Shown here: positions 33,227 to 41,373 of the stretch, one piece after another
Position numbering within the stretch: position 1 is the stretch's first letter
Layout: the number at the start of each line of letters is the position of its first letter
Assembly: GCA_965199335.1 (NCBI GenBank)
Contig: CBDAQZ010000001.1
Coordinates: forward strand, 310,001-374,000
DNA: 64,000 bases
Direction: 5' to 3'
DNA from: CBDAQV01 sp965199335
Lineage (GTDB): Bacteria; Pseudomonadota; Alphaproteobacteria; CALMVH01
Notes under the pieces: generated by a model
Databases searched by the model: none
The model's input: only the letters and a program-made list of their open reading frames with translations
What the model was told of the DNA's origin: nothing
Translations under genes and position numbers: made by a program

Positions 33227-34030
33227 ATGGCTGAATTCGCACTTCCCAGGAACTCAAAGGTCGACGGTACGCCGCGGGCTCACAATTATTGCCAGACGGC
33301 GGACCGGGCCAAGACATTCCGCATCTATCGCTGGTCGCCCGACGACGACGAGAATCCGCGCCTCGACGAATATACCATCGACCTCGACAAATGCGGGCCG
33401 ATGGTTCTGGATGCGCTTATCTACATCAAGAACGAGATCGATTCGACGCTGACCTTCCGCCGGTCCTGCCGCGAGGGGATTTGCGGATCGTGCGCAATGA
33501 ATATCGGCACCGACATGCTCGGCCGCACCGGCGGCACCAACACGCTGGCCTGCACCAAGCCGATTTCCGACATGGCGGGAGACGTGGTGATCCACCCGCT
33601 GCCGCACATGCCCGTCATCAAGGACCTGGTGCCCGATCTCAGCCAGGTCTATGCGCAATACGCGTCCATCGAGCCGTGGTTGCAGACCGAATCGCCCGCG
33701 CCGTCGCGCGAACGCCTGCAAAGCCCGGAAGACCGAGCCAGGCTGGATGGGCTGTATGAATGCATCCTGTGCTTCTGCTGCTCGACCAGCTGTCCCAGCT
33801 ACTGGTGGAACGGCGATCGCTATCTGGGGCCGGCGATCCTGTTGCAGGCCTATCGCTGGATCGCCGACAGTCGCGACGAGGCGACGGGCGAACGGCTGGA
33901 CAATCTGGAAGATCCGTTCCGCCTCTATCGCTGCCACACGATCATGAATTGCACCAAGACCTGCCCAAAGGGCCTCAATCCCGCCAAGGCGATCGGCGAG
34001 ATCAAGCAGTTGATGGTAGCACGGCGGTAA
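33227..34030 (+). CDS. sdhB: succinate dehydrogenase iron-sulphur subunit
   Basis: This 267-residue subunit carries the three Fe-S clusters from FAD to quinone. The [2Fe-2S] ligands are in RSCREGICGSC and TLAC, the [4Fe-4S] in CILCFCCSTSC, and the [3Fe-4S] in CHTIMNCTKTC. Between CGSCAMNI and GTNTLAC there is an extra GTDMLGRTG of about eight residues that I do not expect in this tight loop. The gene has its own upstream region with an inverted repeat and lies 2.2 kb from sdhCDA. It is followed after four bases by a peptidase gene. Confidence 0.95.
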   Translation: MAEFALPRNSKVDGTPRAHNYCQTADRAKTFRIYRWSPDDDENPRLDEYTIDLDKCGPMVLDALIYIKNEIDSTLTFRRSCREGICGSCAMNIGTDMLGRTGGTNTLACTKPISDMAGDVVIHPLPHMPVIKDLVPDLSQVYAQYASIEPWLQTESPAPSRERLQSPEDRARLDGLYECILCFCCSTSCPSYWWNGDRYLGPAILLQAYRWIADSRDEATGERLDNLEDPFRLYRCHTIMNCTKTCPKGLNPAKAIGEIKQLMVARR

Positions 34031-34034
34031 ATTA

Positions 34035-35015
34035 ATGACCCTCGACCGCACTTGCGAACCCGACGGCACGCTCCGCCTCACGCGTTACCCCGAGATCGAG
34101 CCTTATGAAACTGGCATGCTGGATACCGGCGACGGACACCAAGTCTACTGGGAACTGGCCGGCAATCCCAGCGGCAAGCCGGTTGTGTATCTGCATGGCG
34201 GCCCTGGCGCTGGCGCTCCAACGTCGGCGCGGCAGTATTTCGATCCGGCGCGCTATCGTATTGTCGTTTTCGACCAGCGCGGTTGCGGCCGCTCGCTGCC
34301 GCATGCCAGCCTGGAAAACAATACGACCTGGCATCTTGTCGCCGACATGGAGCGGCTGCGGACGATGCTGGGGATCGAGAAATGGGTGATCTTCGGCGGT
34401 TCGTGGGGATCGACGCTGGCGCTTTCCTATGCGCAGACGCATCCCACCCGCGTCAGCGCGCTGGTTCTGCGCGGCATCTTCATGCTGCGCCGGATGGAGC
34501 TTGAATGGTTTTATCAGTCCGGCGCCTCGTTCCTGTTTCCCGATCACTGGGAGAAGTTTCTGGCCGTCATCCCTCTGTCGGAACGCGGCGACATGATGAG
34601 CGCCTACCAGCGCCGCCTGACGCATGCAGACGAGTCAGTAAAGCTTGAAGCCGCGAAAGCGTGGAGCATCTGGGAAGGCAGCACCAGCACGCTGGTCCCC
34701 GATCCCAAGCTGGTCGAGAGAACCGACGACGATCGCTTCGCCGTCGCCTTCGCCCGTATCGAAAATCATTACTTCGTGCATGGCGGCTGGATGAACGATG
34801 GCCAGCTGATCCGCGACGCCGCCAATCTGGCGGGCATTCCGGGCGTGATCGTACAGGGGCGCTACGATGTCGTATGCCCGGCTGTTAGTGCCTGGGAATT
34901 GCACAAGGCCTGGCCGGAGTCACAGCTGACGATCGTCGAGGATTCAGGACACGCCCAGCATGAGCCGGGCACGGTTCATCGGCTGATCATGGCGACGGAT
35001 CGTTTCGCCGAATAG
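34035..35015 (+). CDS. pip: prolyl aminopeptidase (S33 family)
   Basis: This 326-residue alpha/beta hydrolase removes N-terminal proline. Hallmarks are the oxyanion loop HGGPGAGA (about residues 55-62), FDQRGCGRS, the nucleophile elbow GGSWGSTLAL (Ser about 122), an Asp in VQGRYDVVCP and His in EDSGHAQHEPGT near the C-terminus. The cap domain contains the family's WEGSTSTL. Length fits. It lies four bases after sdhB and is probably co-transcribed, without an obvious functional link. Confidence 0.92.
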   Translation: MTLDRTCEPDGTLRLTRYPEIEPYETGMLDTGDGHQVYWELAGNPSGKPVVYLHGGPGAGAPTSARQYFDPARYRIVVFDQRGCGRSLPHASLENNTTWHLVADMERLRTMLGIEKWVIFGGSWGSTLALSYAQTHPTRVSALVLRGIFMLRRMELEWFYQSGASFLFPDHWEKFLAVIPLSERGDMMSAYQRRLTHADESVKLEAAKAWSIWEGSTSTLVPDPKLVERTDDDRFAVAFARIENHYFVHGGWMNDGQLIRDAANLAGIPGVIVQGRYDVVCPAVSAWELHKAWPESQLTIVEDSGHAQHEPGTVHRLIMATDRFAE

Positions 35016-35024
35016 CGTCAGAAA

Positions 35025-35636
35025 CTATTTGCCTTCCTGAAACTCGCCTTCCATCTGCAGACTGACATCGTCCCCCAGCATCGGCAGGTATTTCGTAATG
35101 CCGAAATCCGAACGCTTAATAGTGCTGATACCGCTGAAGCCAAGCTGATATTTATGGCTGATCGGATTGTCGCCGGCCTGGTTGAAGGTCACGTCCATGA
35201 CTTCCGGCCTGGTGACGCCCAGCAGCGTCAGGTTGCCGGTTACGCGCGCCGTCTTGCTGCCCGTCACTTCGACCTTTGTCGCTTCGAACGTCGCTGTCGG
35301 GAATTTGTCGGGATTCAGGAAGTCAGAGCCTTTCAGGTGATCGTCCAGCGTCTCGTTCAGCGTGCCGACGCTGCCGGTCTTGACCGTGGCGTTCAGCAGA
35401 GTGCGCTCAGGCGCTGCCGGATCGATCTTCAACGTGGCCGCGACATCGGTGAACTGGCCGATATACGTGGAATAACCAAGATGGCTGACAGACCACGTGA
35501 TCTTGCCGTGCGCGGGATCGAGCGTGTAGTCGCCGGCCTTTATCTTCAGCGCGTCGCTTGTCGTTTCGGTCTGCGCCAGAGCGGGCGAAACCGTCACAAG
35601 TGCCAGCAGCGCCGTGATTGCAAGATACCTTTTCAT
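35025..35636 (-). CDS. YceI family periplasmic protein
   Basis: This 203-residue protein has a signal peptide (AITALLALVTVSPALAQ). The YceI lipocalin-like beta-barrel pattern follows: AGDYTLDPAHGKITWSVSHLGYSTYIGQF (about residues 35-63), then KVEVTGSKTARVTGNLTLLGVTRPE and a final DFGITKYLPMLGDDVSLQMEGEF. Members bind isoprenoids such as polyprenols or ubiquinone precursors. AGGAGA precedes ATG 35636. It is a single gene, convergent with pip. Confidence 0.9.
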   Translation of the reverse strand: MKRYLAITALLALVTVSPALAQTETTSDALKIKAGDYTLDPAHGKITWSVSHLGYSTYIGQFTDVAATLKIDPAAPERTLLNATVKTGSVGTLNETLDDHLKGSDFLNPDKFPTATFEATKVEVTGSKTARVTGNLTLLGVTRPEVMDVTFNQAGDNPISHKYQLGFSGISTIKRSDFGITKYLPMLGDDVSLQMEGEFQEGK

Positions 35637-35748
35637 GCCGTCTCCTGTTTGACTGATGCCATTGCTATATCCTGTGCCATGGTGAGTGGTAAATGGCCGA
35701 TAATCGCCTTCGATTGTTATAACTGGACAAATTTGGCCGGAGTTTGGC

Positions 35749-36297
35749 TTGAACCTGCATTTTTTCCTGATCTGTTTCGGCGTCCTGGGCTGTTATGCCG
35801 CCATTCGCACCGCAAACCGGGGTTTGCGCGTCATTATCCTTTTCGTCGTGATCATGTGTGCGCTGAAGGTGATGTTTGGCGACATGCCGAAAACGGTGGT
35901 GGCTACTGCTTCACCTGCTGTTGCTCCCCAACAAACCGTGCAATCGGAGGCGATCCCGCACGTGGCCGTAATGTCCAAGGTCGAAGGCATGCAGAACAAT
36001 CGCTGCGCCATGTACATCCTGGAAAACTCGCCGCTCGGGATTTTCGCCTATGGCATTGAAACACATAAATTTCTGCTGGAATATCACCAGCTGCAGACGC
36101 CTCTAAAACTGAATATCGGTTCGCTCCAAACGGTCGGGTACATGGTGGAGGATTCGTTCGGGCCGGGTACGCCCCGGACAGCGGCCGCGGACGATCACGG
36201 ACAGCCGCCTTCTATCTGTGGCAGGGTAGCGGGATGGGTGGTAGACAAGATCCATCTCGATGGAGCTTTGACCCGCGTTATGCCGACACCGCAATGA
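35749..36297 (+). CDS. unknown two-helix membrane protein coupled to dapB
   Basis: This 182-residue protein starts with TTG 35749 (GGAG upstream). It has two adjacent hydrophobic segments (LHFFLICFGVLGCYAAI and VIILFVVIMCALKVMF) and a polar remainder with two Cys (NNRCAMYILE and PSICGRVAG). No family is recognised. Its TGA overlaps the dapB ATG as ATGA (36294-36297). It may therefore belong to the same transcript, but a cell-wall role is only suggested by position. Confidence 0.62.
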   Translation: MNLHFFLICFGVLGCYAAIRTANRGLRVIILFVVIMCALKVMFGDMPKTVVATASPAVAPQQTVQSEAIPHVAVMSKVEGMQNNRCAMYILENSPLGIFAYGIETHKFLLEYHQLQTPLKLNIGSLQTVGYMVEDSFGPGTPRTAAADDHGQPPSICGRVAGWVVDKIHLDGALTRVMPTPQ

Positions 36298-37034
36298 CAA
36301 TACAGGAACCTTCGCTCGTAGCCATACTGGGGGCAGGCGGCCGAATGGGCCATGCGATCATCGCCGCGATCGAGGAACACCCGAAGCTGACGATGGGGGC
36401 GGCGCTGCATGGCGGTGCCAGCCTCGACGATCTGGAGGGATGTTCCGTCGCCATCGACTTCACCACGCCCAATGCCAGCCTGAAACACGCACGCAAGACT
36501 GTCGATCTGGGCATACCCATCGTGATCGGCACCACCGGTTTCGACGATACGCAACGCGCCGTCATTGTGGAATGCGCCGTGACTATCCCGGTCATCCTGT
36601 CCTCGAACATGAGCATCGGTGTCAATCTGCTGGCGGCGCTGGTGGAGAAGGCGGCGGCGCAGCTGGGGCCCGATTACGATATCGAAATCTGCGAGATGCA
36701 TCACCGCCGCAAGGTCGATGCGCCTTCCGGCACCGCGCTCATGTTCGGCGAAGCCGCGGCAATGGGACGCGGCAGCACCCTGACCGAACTGCGCGCCGAT
36801 CAGAGCCGTGACGGCGCCCGTAAATCCGGTGAGATCGGGTTCGCGAGCCTGCGCGGCGGCGATGTGGCCGGCGATCATACGGTGTATTTCGCAGGCGAGG
36901 GCGAGCGGCTTGAACTGACGCATCGCGCCAGCACGCGCGCGGTCTTCGCACAGGGCGCTTTGCGTGCCGCCGAATGGATCATAGGCAAGCCGCCGGGGTT
37001 GTATTCGATGCGCGACGTGCTCGGTATCGATTAG
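36294..37034 (+). CDS. dapB: 4-hydroxy-tetrahydrodipicolinate reductase
   Basis: This 246-residue NAD(P)H enzyme of the diaminopimelate/lysine pathway has the nucleotide motif LGAGGRMGHAI near residue 11. The acidic residue region is SVAIDFTTPNA. The catalytic signature EMHHRRKVDAPSGTAL (about residues 141-156) contains the His and Lys of the active site. I chose ATG 36294 over an upstream start because it overlaps the preceding stop and sits three codons before the typical N-terminus. dapF is elsewhere in the window (56.1 kb). Confidence 0.94.
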   Translation: MTIQEPSLVAILGAGGRMGHAIIAAIEEHPKLTMGAALHGGASLDDLEGCSVAIDFTTPNASLKHARKTVDLGIPIVIGTTGFDDTQRAVIVECAVTIPVILSSNMSIGVNLLAALVEKAAAQLGPDYDIEICEMHHRRKVDAPSGTALMFGEAAAMGRGSTLTELRADQSRDGARKSGEIGFASLRGGDVAGDHTVYFAGEGERLELTHRASTRAVFAQGALRAAEWIIGKPPGLYSMRDVLGID

Positions 37035-37036
37035 GC

Positions 37037-37699
37037 ATGAAGCCCGCCGCCGTCGAAGAACTGTTCCGTTGCCTGGAACGCTCCATAGCCAACCCGACGA
37101 CTGAGCTGGAATACACCAATCCCTATACCCTGCTGGTGGCCGTGGTGATGTCGGCGCAGATGACCGATTCCGGAGTCAACCGCGCGACGCGCGAATTGTT
37201 CACGGTGGCCGATACGCCGGCGAAGATGGTTGCGCTGGGACAGGAAAAGCTGCGCGAATACATCAAGACGATCAACTTCAACAACACCAAGGCAAAGAAT
37301 GTTTTGGCGCTATCGATAAGGCTGCTGGAACAGCACGGCGGCGAGGTGCCGCGTGAGCGCGCGGCGCTGGAGGCGCTGCCGGGCGTAGGCCGCAAGACCG
37401 CGAACGTGATCCTGAATACGGCCTTTGGGGAAAAGACCATCGCGGTCGACACGCATGTGCTGCGCGTCGGTAACCGCACCGGCCTGGCGAAAGGCAAGAC
37501 GCCGGACGAGGTCGAGGCGCGACTGATGAAAGTGGTGCCCGACAAATACATGCAGGACGCTCATCATCTGCTGATCCTGCACGGGCGCTACGTATGCAAG
37601 GCCAAGCGGCCAGAATGCCCGGCATGCGCTATCCGGCATGTCTGCGAGTTCAAGGACAAGACGACCGAGCCAGCGCCCGCGAAGAAGGCGAAGGCCTAG
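37037..37699 (+). CDS. nth: endonuclease III
   Basis: This 220-residue DNA glycosylase/AP lyase removes oxidised pyrimidines. The helix-hairpin-helix LPGVGRKTANVILN (about residues 113-126) carries the catalytic Lys, and VDTHVLRVGNRTGL (about 138-151) the catalytic Asp. The C-terminal [4Fe-4S] loop has the C-x6-C-x2-C-x5-C spacing. It starts three bases after the dapB stop, so it belongs to the same run. A Lys/Ala-rich tail ends the protein four bases into the convergent DUF2125 gene. Confidence 0.95.
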   Translation: MKPAAVEELFRCLERSIANPTTELEYTNPYTLLVAVVMSAQMTDSGVNRATRELFTVADTPAKMVALGQEKLREYIKTINFNNTKAKNVLALSIRLLEQHGGEVPRERAALEALPGVGRKTANVILNTAFGEKTIAVDTHVLRVGNRTGLAKGKTPDEVEARLMKVVPDKYMQDAHHLLILHGRYVCKAKRPECPACAIRHVCEFKDKTTEPAPAKKAKA

Positions 37700-38718
37700 T
37701 ACAGTCGGATCAGAGGCATCCCGGCCAGCTTGAAGGAAGATACGTAGACTTCACGGTTCTGGATCGACATCGGCACCGAAATCGTCGGGGTATTGTTGTC
37801 TCCTTCCGGTTTCGCCAGCAGTCCCAGCGCGATGTTCATCAGGCCGGCATTTGTCGGCTTGATCGCATTCGACGCGGACAGCGCATCGATCGTTTCGCCA
37901 AACCCCGAGATCTTCGCGCTGAACGATCCGATCGGTTGCAGATCGCCATCCAGCGTCACGGTTCCGCCTAGCCCAAGCCCAAGTGGGCCCCAGTCGGTCG
38001 ACAGTTCGTGCACCTCGATCGTGCCGCCATCCTCGCTCCACGCTTTCAGCGATGCTTCATCCAGCGTGGGCACCTTGCCCATCAGGACGGCATCGAATGT
38101 CAGCCGCTTGATCTGGTTTCCCAGCCCCTGGATTTTCGCACCCGGTACCTGGATGGCAGTGGCATTCACGATCGTATGGCCGCCAACCTGGGTGTGATCG
38201 GTGGGTGTGGTTCCCGGCCTGTCGACATGCAGGTCGATTTCGCCTGCGGTCAGCGCGCCGGTCCCCTCGACCAGGCCTGTGGCACTGAGGGCGTGTAGCG
38301 TCAGACCGGCGTCGTGAATCCCCAAAGGATCGAAATCGACGCCGCCATCGACGGAGCTGATCGCCGCCTTGATCTGGGCGCGGGCATGCCCTGCGGGGAT
38401 GGTGACCAAAGTGCCATCCGGGGCATTCACCGTGGCATGCGACCAGTTCGTCAACCGTGCTCCCATGACCAGCATGGGTGCTTCGAGCGTCAGCCCGGAC
38501 TGCGTGCGCAGCGTGAAGTCGCGCAGGCGGATCTGCAGCGCAAAGGGAAAGCCGCTCTTGCTGTGGATGCCGGTCGTGATTTGCATCCCGTGCGCCGCCT
38601 GCGCCTCCAGCTGCGCGATGATCCTGCGCTCGGCGACCCCCGCCAGTACGAACCAGACGGCGGTGTAAAGAGCCAGAATCGCGACCACCGCGAAAAGCAT
38701 TCGTTTTCTTGCGATCAT
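37696..38718 (-). CDS. DUF2125 family membrane-anchored protein
   Basis: This 340-residue protein has one N-terminal transmembrane helix (MLFAVVAILALYTAVWFVLAG). A long beta-rich periplasmic domain follows, with the family pattern GFPFALQIRLRDFTL (about residues 52-66), APDGTLVTIPAGHARAQI and GLGGTVTLDGDLQPIGSF. The function of DUF2125 is unknown; its AsmA-like look suggests envelope lipid handling. The start is ATG 38718, overlapping the acyltransferase stop as ATGA. A longer frame upstream is only the antisense-free extension through that gene. Third in a ydcF-like/plsC/DUF2125 operon. Confidence 0.85.
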   Translation of the reverse strand: MIARKRMLFAVVAILALYTAVWFVLAGVAERRIIAQLEAQAAHGMQITTGIHSKSGFPFALQIRLRDFTLRTQSGLTLEAPMLVMGARLTNWSHATVNAPDGTLVTIPAGHARAQIKAAISSVDGGVDFDPLGIHDAGLTLHALSATGLVEGTGALTAGEIDLHVDRPGTTPTDHTQVGGHTIVNATAIQVPGAKIQGLGNQIKRLTFDAVLMGKVPTLDEASLKAWSEDGGTIEVHELSTDWGPLGLGLGGTVTLDGDLQPIGSFSAKISGFGETIDALSASNAIKPTNAGLMNIALGLLAKPEGDNNTPTISVPMSIQNREVYVSSFKLAGMPLIRLY

Positions 38719-39431
38719 TGCCTGTTGTTCCATTGCTCGATTAATGCATCGCTGGCACGCTCCAGCCTGTCTTCCAGAATCCGCATCGCCTCGTCTGGAT
38801 CCAGGCCAGGCGGTATCTGTTCCAGTACGCGCATGGTGATCTTGCCGCTGCGTTGCCGAAACAGTTTCTTCGGCCAGAACAGGCCTGAATTCAGCGCCAC
38901 CGGCGTAATCGGCAGCCCCGTCTCGGCATACAGGCGCGCCAGGCCTTTCTTGTAGGGACGGCGCTCGCCGGGTGGCACCCTCGTGCCCTGCGGGAAGATC
39001 ACGATAGGGCGATCGTTGTCGCGCGCACGCCGGGCAACCTCGAGCATATTGCCGATAGCCCTGTGCCCGGCGCTGCGGTCTACCGGCACGATATCCGTCA
39101 TCGCGGCGTAGCGGCCCCAGAGCGGAATATCCAACAGTTCCTTTTTCAACACGATAGCCGGATTGTCGAACAGCAGATGGATCTTCATCGTCTCCCAGAG
39201 CGACTGGTGCTTCATGGCGATCAGGCCTGCGCCGGAGCGGGGCAGCTCGCCTTCCAGTTCCCAGGTCAGGCCAAGCACATTGCGTTCCAGCCAGGCCAGG
39301 CCGTTTTCGTAGCTTACCAGATACTTGATGAAGCTGCGCGGGGGGAAGAGGATCAGCCGCGAATAGCTGAGGCATTTGAGCATCGTCCAGGCCAGAAACA
39401 GCGGCGTGAAGAGCAGGCCGCGCGCCGTCAT
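38715..39431 (-). CDS. plsC: 1-acyl-sn-glycerol-3-phosphate acyltransferase
   Basis: This 238-residue membrane-bound acyltransferase makes phosphatidic acid. After an N-terminal hydrophobic segment (LLFTPLFLAWTMLKCLSY), motif I is MKHQSLWET (His about residue 74). It reads HX4E instead of the common HX4D, a variant that I have seen in alphaproteobacterial PlsC. Motif III reads FPQGTRV, and VPVDRSAG is motif II. ATG 39431 overlaps the upstream gene's stop as ATGA, and its own stop overlaps the DUF2125 start, so all three are coupled. Confidence 0.9.
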   Translation of the reverse strand: MTARGLLFTPLFLAWTMLKCLSYSRLILFPPRSFIKYLVSYENGLAWLERNVLGLTWELEGELPRSGAGLIAMKHQSLWETMKIHLLFDNPAIVLKKELLDIPLWGRYAAMTDIVPVDRSAGHRAIGNMLEVARRARDNDRPIVIFPQGTRVPPGERRPYKKGLARLYAETGLPITPVALNSGLFWPKKLFRQRSGKITMRVLEQIPPGLDPDEAMRILEDRLERASDALIEQWNNRQ

Positions 39432-40039
39432 TGCGTATTCCCCGGAACTATCTGGAACAGCTCGAAACGGCTCAGCGTGACGAGGTACTTTGTGTATTCG
39501 ATCAGGAAACGGATATGCAGTCCTGCCGATGGCTTCGCGGCCACCGGGCTGGGGATGATCTGCACGCCCGGCAATGCCATACGGAATTCGAGCAACGCGC
39601 GTGGCAGATGGTAATTTGATGTGACGAGACGAAGCGAATGATAGTTGCGGCTTCTGATCCATTGCGCGCTTTCGGTAGCGTTGCCGATCGTGTTGGCCGC
39701 CTGATGGCCGACGATCACGCAGCATTTGAACAGCTCGGCCGATTGGCCGTTGAGCCGCGCCAGCTCGGGCGATTCGGTTTCGGGATTGACGCCGGAGATG
39801 AAGATACGATCCGCAAGCCCTGCCTGCAGCAAGGAGATGGCGCCGGCAATCCGGCCGCTGCCGCCGGTCAGCACCACTACCGCGTCCGTGCGCGTCGTTT
39901 CATCCGTCAGGGTATTGCCTGTCGCTTGCAGAAAATATCCAAAGCCGAAAAAATATGCCAGCACAGCCGTCGCCAGCACGTAACCGGAAATCCGGAAAAC
40001 CCGGCGGGAGTTTGCAATTGCTTTAGAGTTTGTCGTCAC
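39428..40039 (-). CDS. YdcF/SanA/ElyC family (DUF218) envelope protein
   Basis: This 203-residue protein has one transmembrane helix (VLATAVLAYFFGFGYFLQAT, about residues 18-37). The DUF218 domain has the core TDAVVVLTGGSGRIAGAISLLQAGLADRIFISG (about 48-80), then NTIGNATESAQWI and LRLVTSNYHLPRALLEF. ElyC/SanA relatives act in peptidoglycan/lipid-carrier metabolism or envelope barrier function. It is first gene of the operon with plsC and DUF2125, and divergent from the zinc-ribbon gene 36 bases away. Confidence 0.87.
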   Translation of the reverse strand: MTTNSKAIANSRRVFRISGYVLATAVLAYFFGFGYFLQATGNTLTDETTRTDAVVVLTGGSGRIAGAISLLQAGLADRIFISGVNPETESPELARLNGQSAELFKCCVIVGHQAANTIGNATESAQWIRSRNYHSLRLVTSNYHLPRALLEFRMALPGVQIIPSPVAAKPSAGLHIRFLIEYTKYLVTLSRFELFQIVPGNTQ

Positions 40040-40075
40040 AGCTTATTGTAACGAGAAGGTAGAGCGGGTGCAGCC

Positions 40076-40915
40076 ATGATTATCGAATGTCCTGATTGTG
40101 GAACCAAGTACACGGTTAGAGAAGAGGCGATCAAGCCACGGGGACGCACGGTGCGTTGCACCACCTGTGGCAAAAGCTGGCACGCCGAGGGTTCGGAGTC
40201 AAAAGTCGAGCCGTGGGACGAACGCTTCAAACCCGACCCGCAACCGGTCGCGGACGATAATGCAGTTTCCAGGGCGACGCACGATCCCGACGACGAAAGG
40301 GAAACGCCCGCGCCGAAGCCGGAAACCGTATCCGCCCATGCGGAGGAAGACTCCTTTGAACCTTCCGCCGCAGCCGAACCGGATCGCATCCAGCCGGTCG
40401 AGGATGAACCCTTCGTGGCGCGGGCGCATCGTATTCGAACAACCGAGCCCGAGCCGGAACTCGTTCACGGCTCCAAAATGGGGTCGCTCGGTATCCTGGC
40501 CGTATCGCTGGCGCTGCTGGCCGAAGCTGTAGTGTTCCTGCGCCCACAGGCGGAAAAGCTGTGGCCGGCCAGCGGCAGGCTGTACCAGCTCGCAGGATTG
40601 AAGGGCGGCCAGGCGGGGCAGGGGCTGGAGCTGCGCAACGTACATGCGTATCTGGATACGCAGGCCACGGGCAAGAACCTGACGATCGAGGCTACAATAG
40701 CCAATACCTGGCCGACCGCTCAGCCCGTTCCCGCGCTGCATGCCTCGCTTGTCTCGACCACGGGTCCCGAGCAGCAATGGACCTTCGGCAGCGGGGCTTC
40801 CCGCCTTGAACCCAAGGGAACCGTTAATGTGAAAACCAGCTTCGACGGGGGCGGTACTGAAAATGGAAAGATTTTATTGACGTTTTCTACTGAAACTAAT
40901 CCCGATTTCAGGTAA
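40076..40915 (+). CDS. MJ0042 zinc-ribbon protein with DUF3426 domain
   Basis: This 279-residue protein has a zinc ribbon at residues 1-40 with CPDCGTKY and CTTCGKSW. A long Pro/Glu acidic linker (about 45-130) precedes one transmembrane helix (LGILAVSLALLAEAVVFLRP). The C-terminal beta domain (GKNLTIEATIANTWPT; LVSTTGPEQQWTFGSG) is of DUF3426 type. The topology is cytoplasmic ribbon and periplasmic domain. Function is unknown; alphaproteobacterial members often lie near ftsE/ftsX or a receiver gene. The CpdR-like receiver starts nine bases later. Confidence 0.85.
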   Translation: MIIECPDCGTKYTVREEAIKPRGRTVRCTTCGKSWHAEGSESKVEPWDERFKPDPQPVADDNAVSRATHDPDDERETPAPKPETVSAHAEEDSFEPSAAAEPDRIQPVEDEPFVARAHRIRTTEPEPELVHGSKMGSLGILAVSLALLAEAVVFLRPQAEKLWPASGRLYQLAGLKGGQAGQGLELRNVHAYLDTQATGKNLTIEATIANTWPTAQPVPALHASLVSTTGPEQQWTFGSGASRLEPKGTVNVKTSFDGGGTENGKILLTFSTETNPDFR

Positions 40916-40924
40916 GAGGATCGG

Positions 40925-41359
40925 ATGACCGATAAAAAGGGAGTGCGTACAGGCATACAGCCTATCCCGCCACGCATTCCAAAAGCGAAACGGATATTGA
41001 TCGCGGAGGATGAAACATCCGTCCGGGAATTCCTCGTGCGCGGCCTGACCCATGCCGGTTACGAGGTAAAGGGCGTGGTCGACGGCATCGGTGCCCTCAA
41101 CGCGCTGGCCGAGGCGCAGTTCGACCTCCTGATCACCGATATCGTCATGCCGCATATGGATGGCATTTCATTGGCACTGAAAGTGACGGACGAATATCCC
41201 GCCACCAGGATACTGATGATCACCGGCTACGCAGCCGAACGCCAACGGGCTTATAACCTGGATGTGCTGATCCACGATGTACTGGGCAAGCCGTTTACGC
41301 TGGAAGAGATCTGCATGTCGGTCGCAAGGTCGCTGGACAAGCCCGTACACGCTTCCTGA
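40925..41359 (+). CDS. single-domain response regulator, CpdR-like
   Basis: This 144-residue stand-alone receiver has acidic pocket ILIAEDETS (about residues 26-34), phospho-acceptor Asp in LLITDIVMPHMDG (about 74), Thr in MITGYAAE (about 104) and Lys in LGKPFTLEEI (about 124). There is no output domain. Composition and the TDIVMPHMDGISLA and ITGYAAERQRAYN stretches resemble CpdR, the ClpXP adaptor of the CtrA cell-cycle pathway. A basic 20-residue N-terminal extension is unusual for CpdR. Co-transcribed with the zinc-ribbon gene. Confidence 0.82.
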   Translation: MTDKKGVRTGIQPIPPRIPKAKRILIAEDETSVREFLVRGLTHAGYEVKGVVDGIGALNALAEAQFDLLITDIVMPHMDGISLALKVTDEYPATRILMITGYAAERQRAYNLDVLIHDVLGKPFTLEEICMSVARSLDKPVHAS

Positions 41360-41373
41360 GACGGGCCCCGGCC

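Noticed and set aside
37696..39375. A fused frame joining DUF2125 with an upstream segment
   Set aside because: The N-terminal half runs out of frame through plsC. The overlap ATGA at 38715-38718 gives the proper DUF2125 start.
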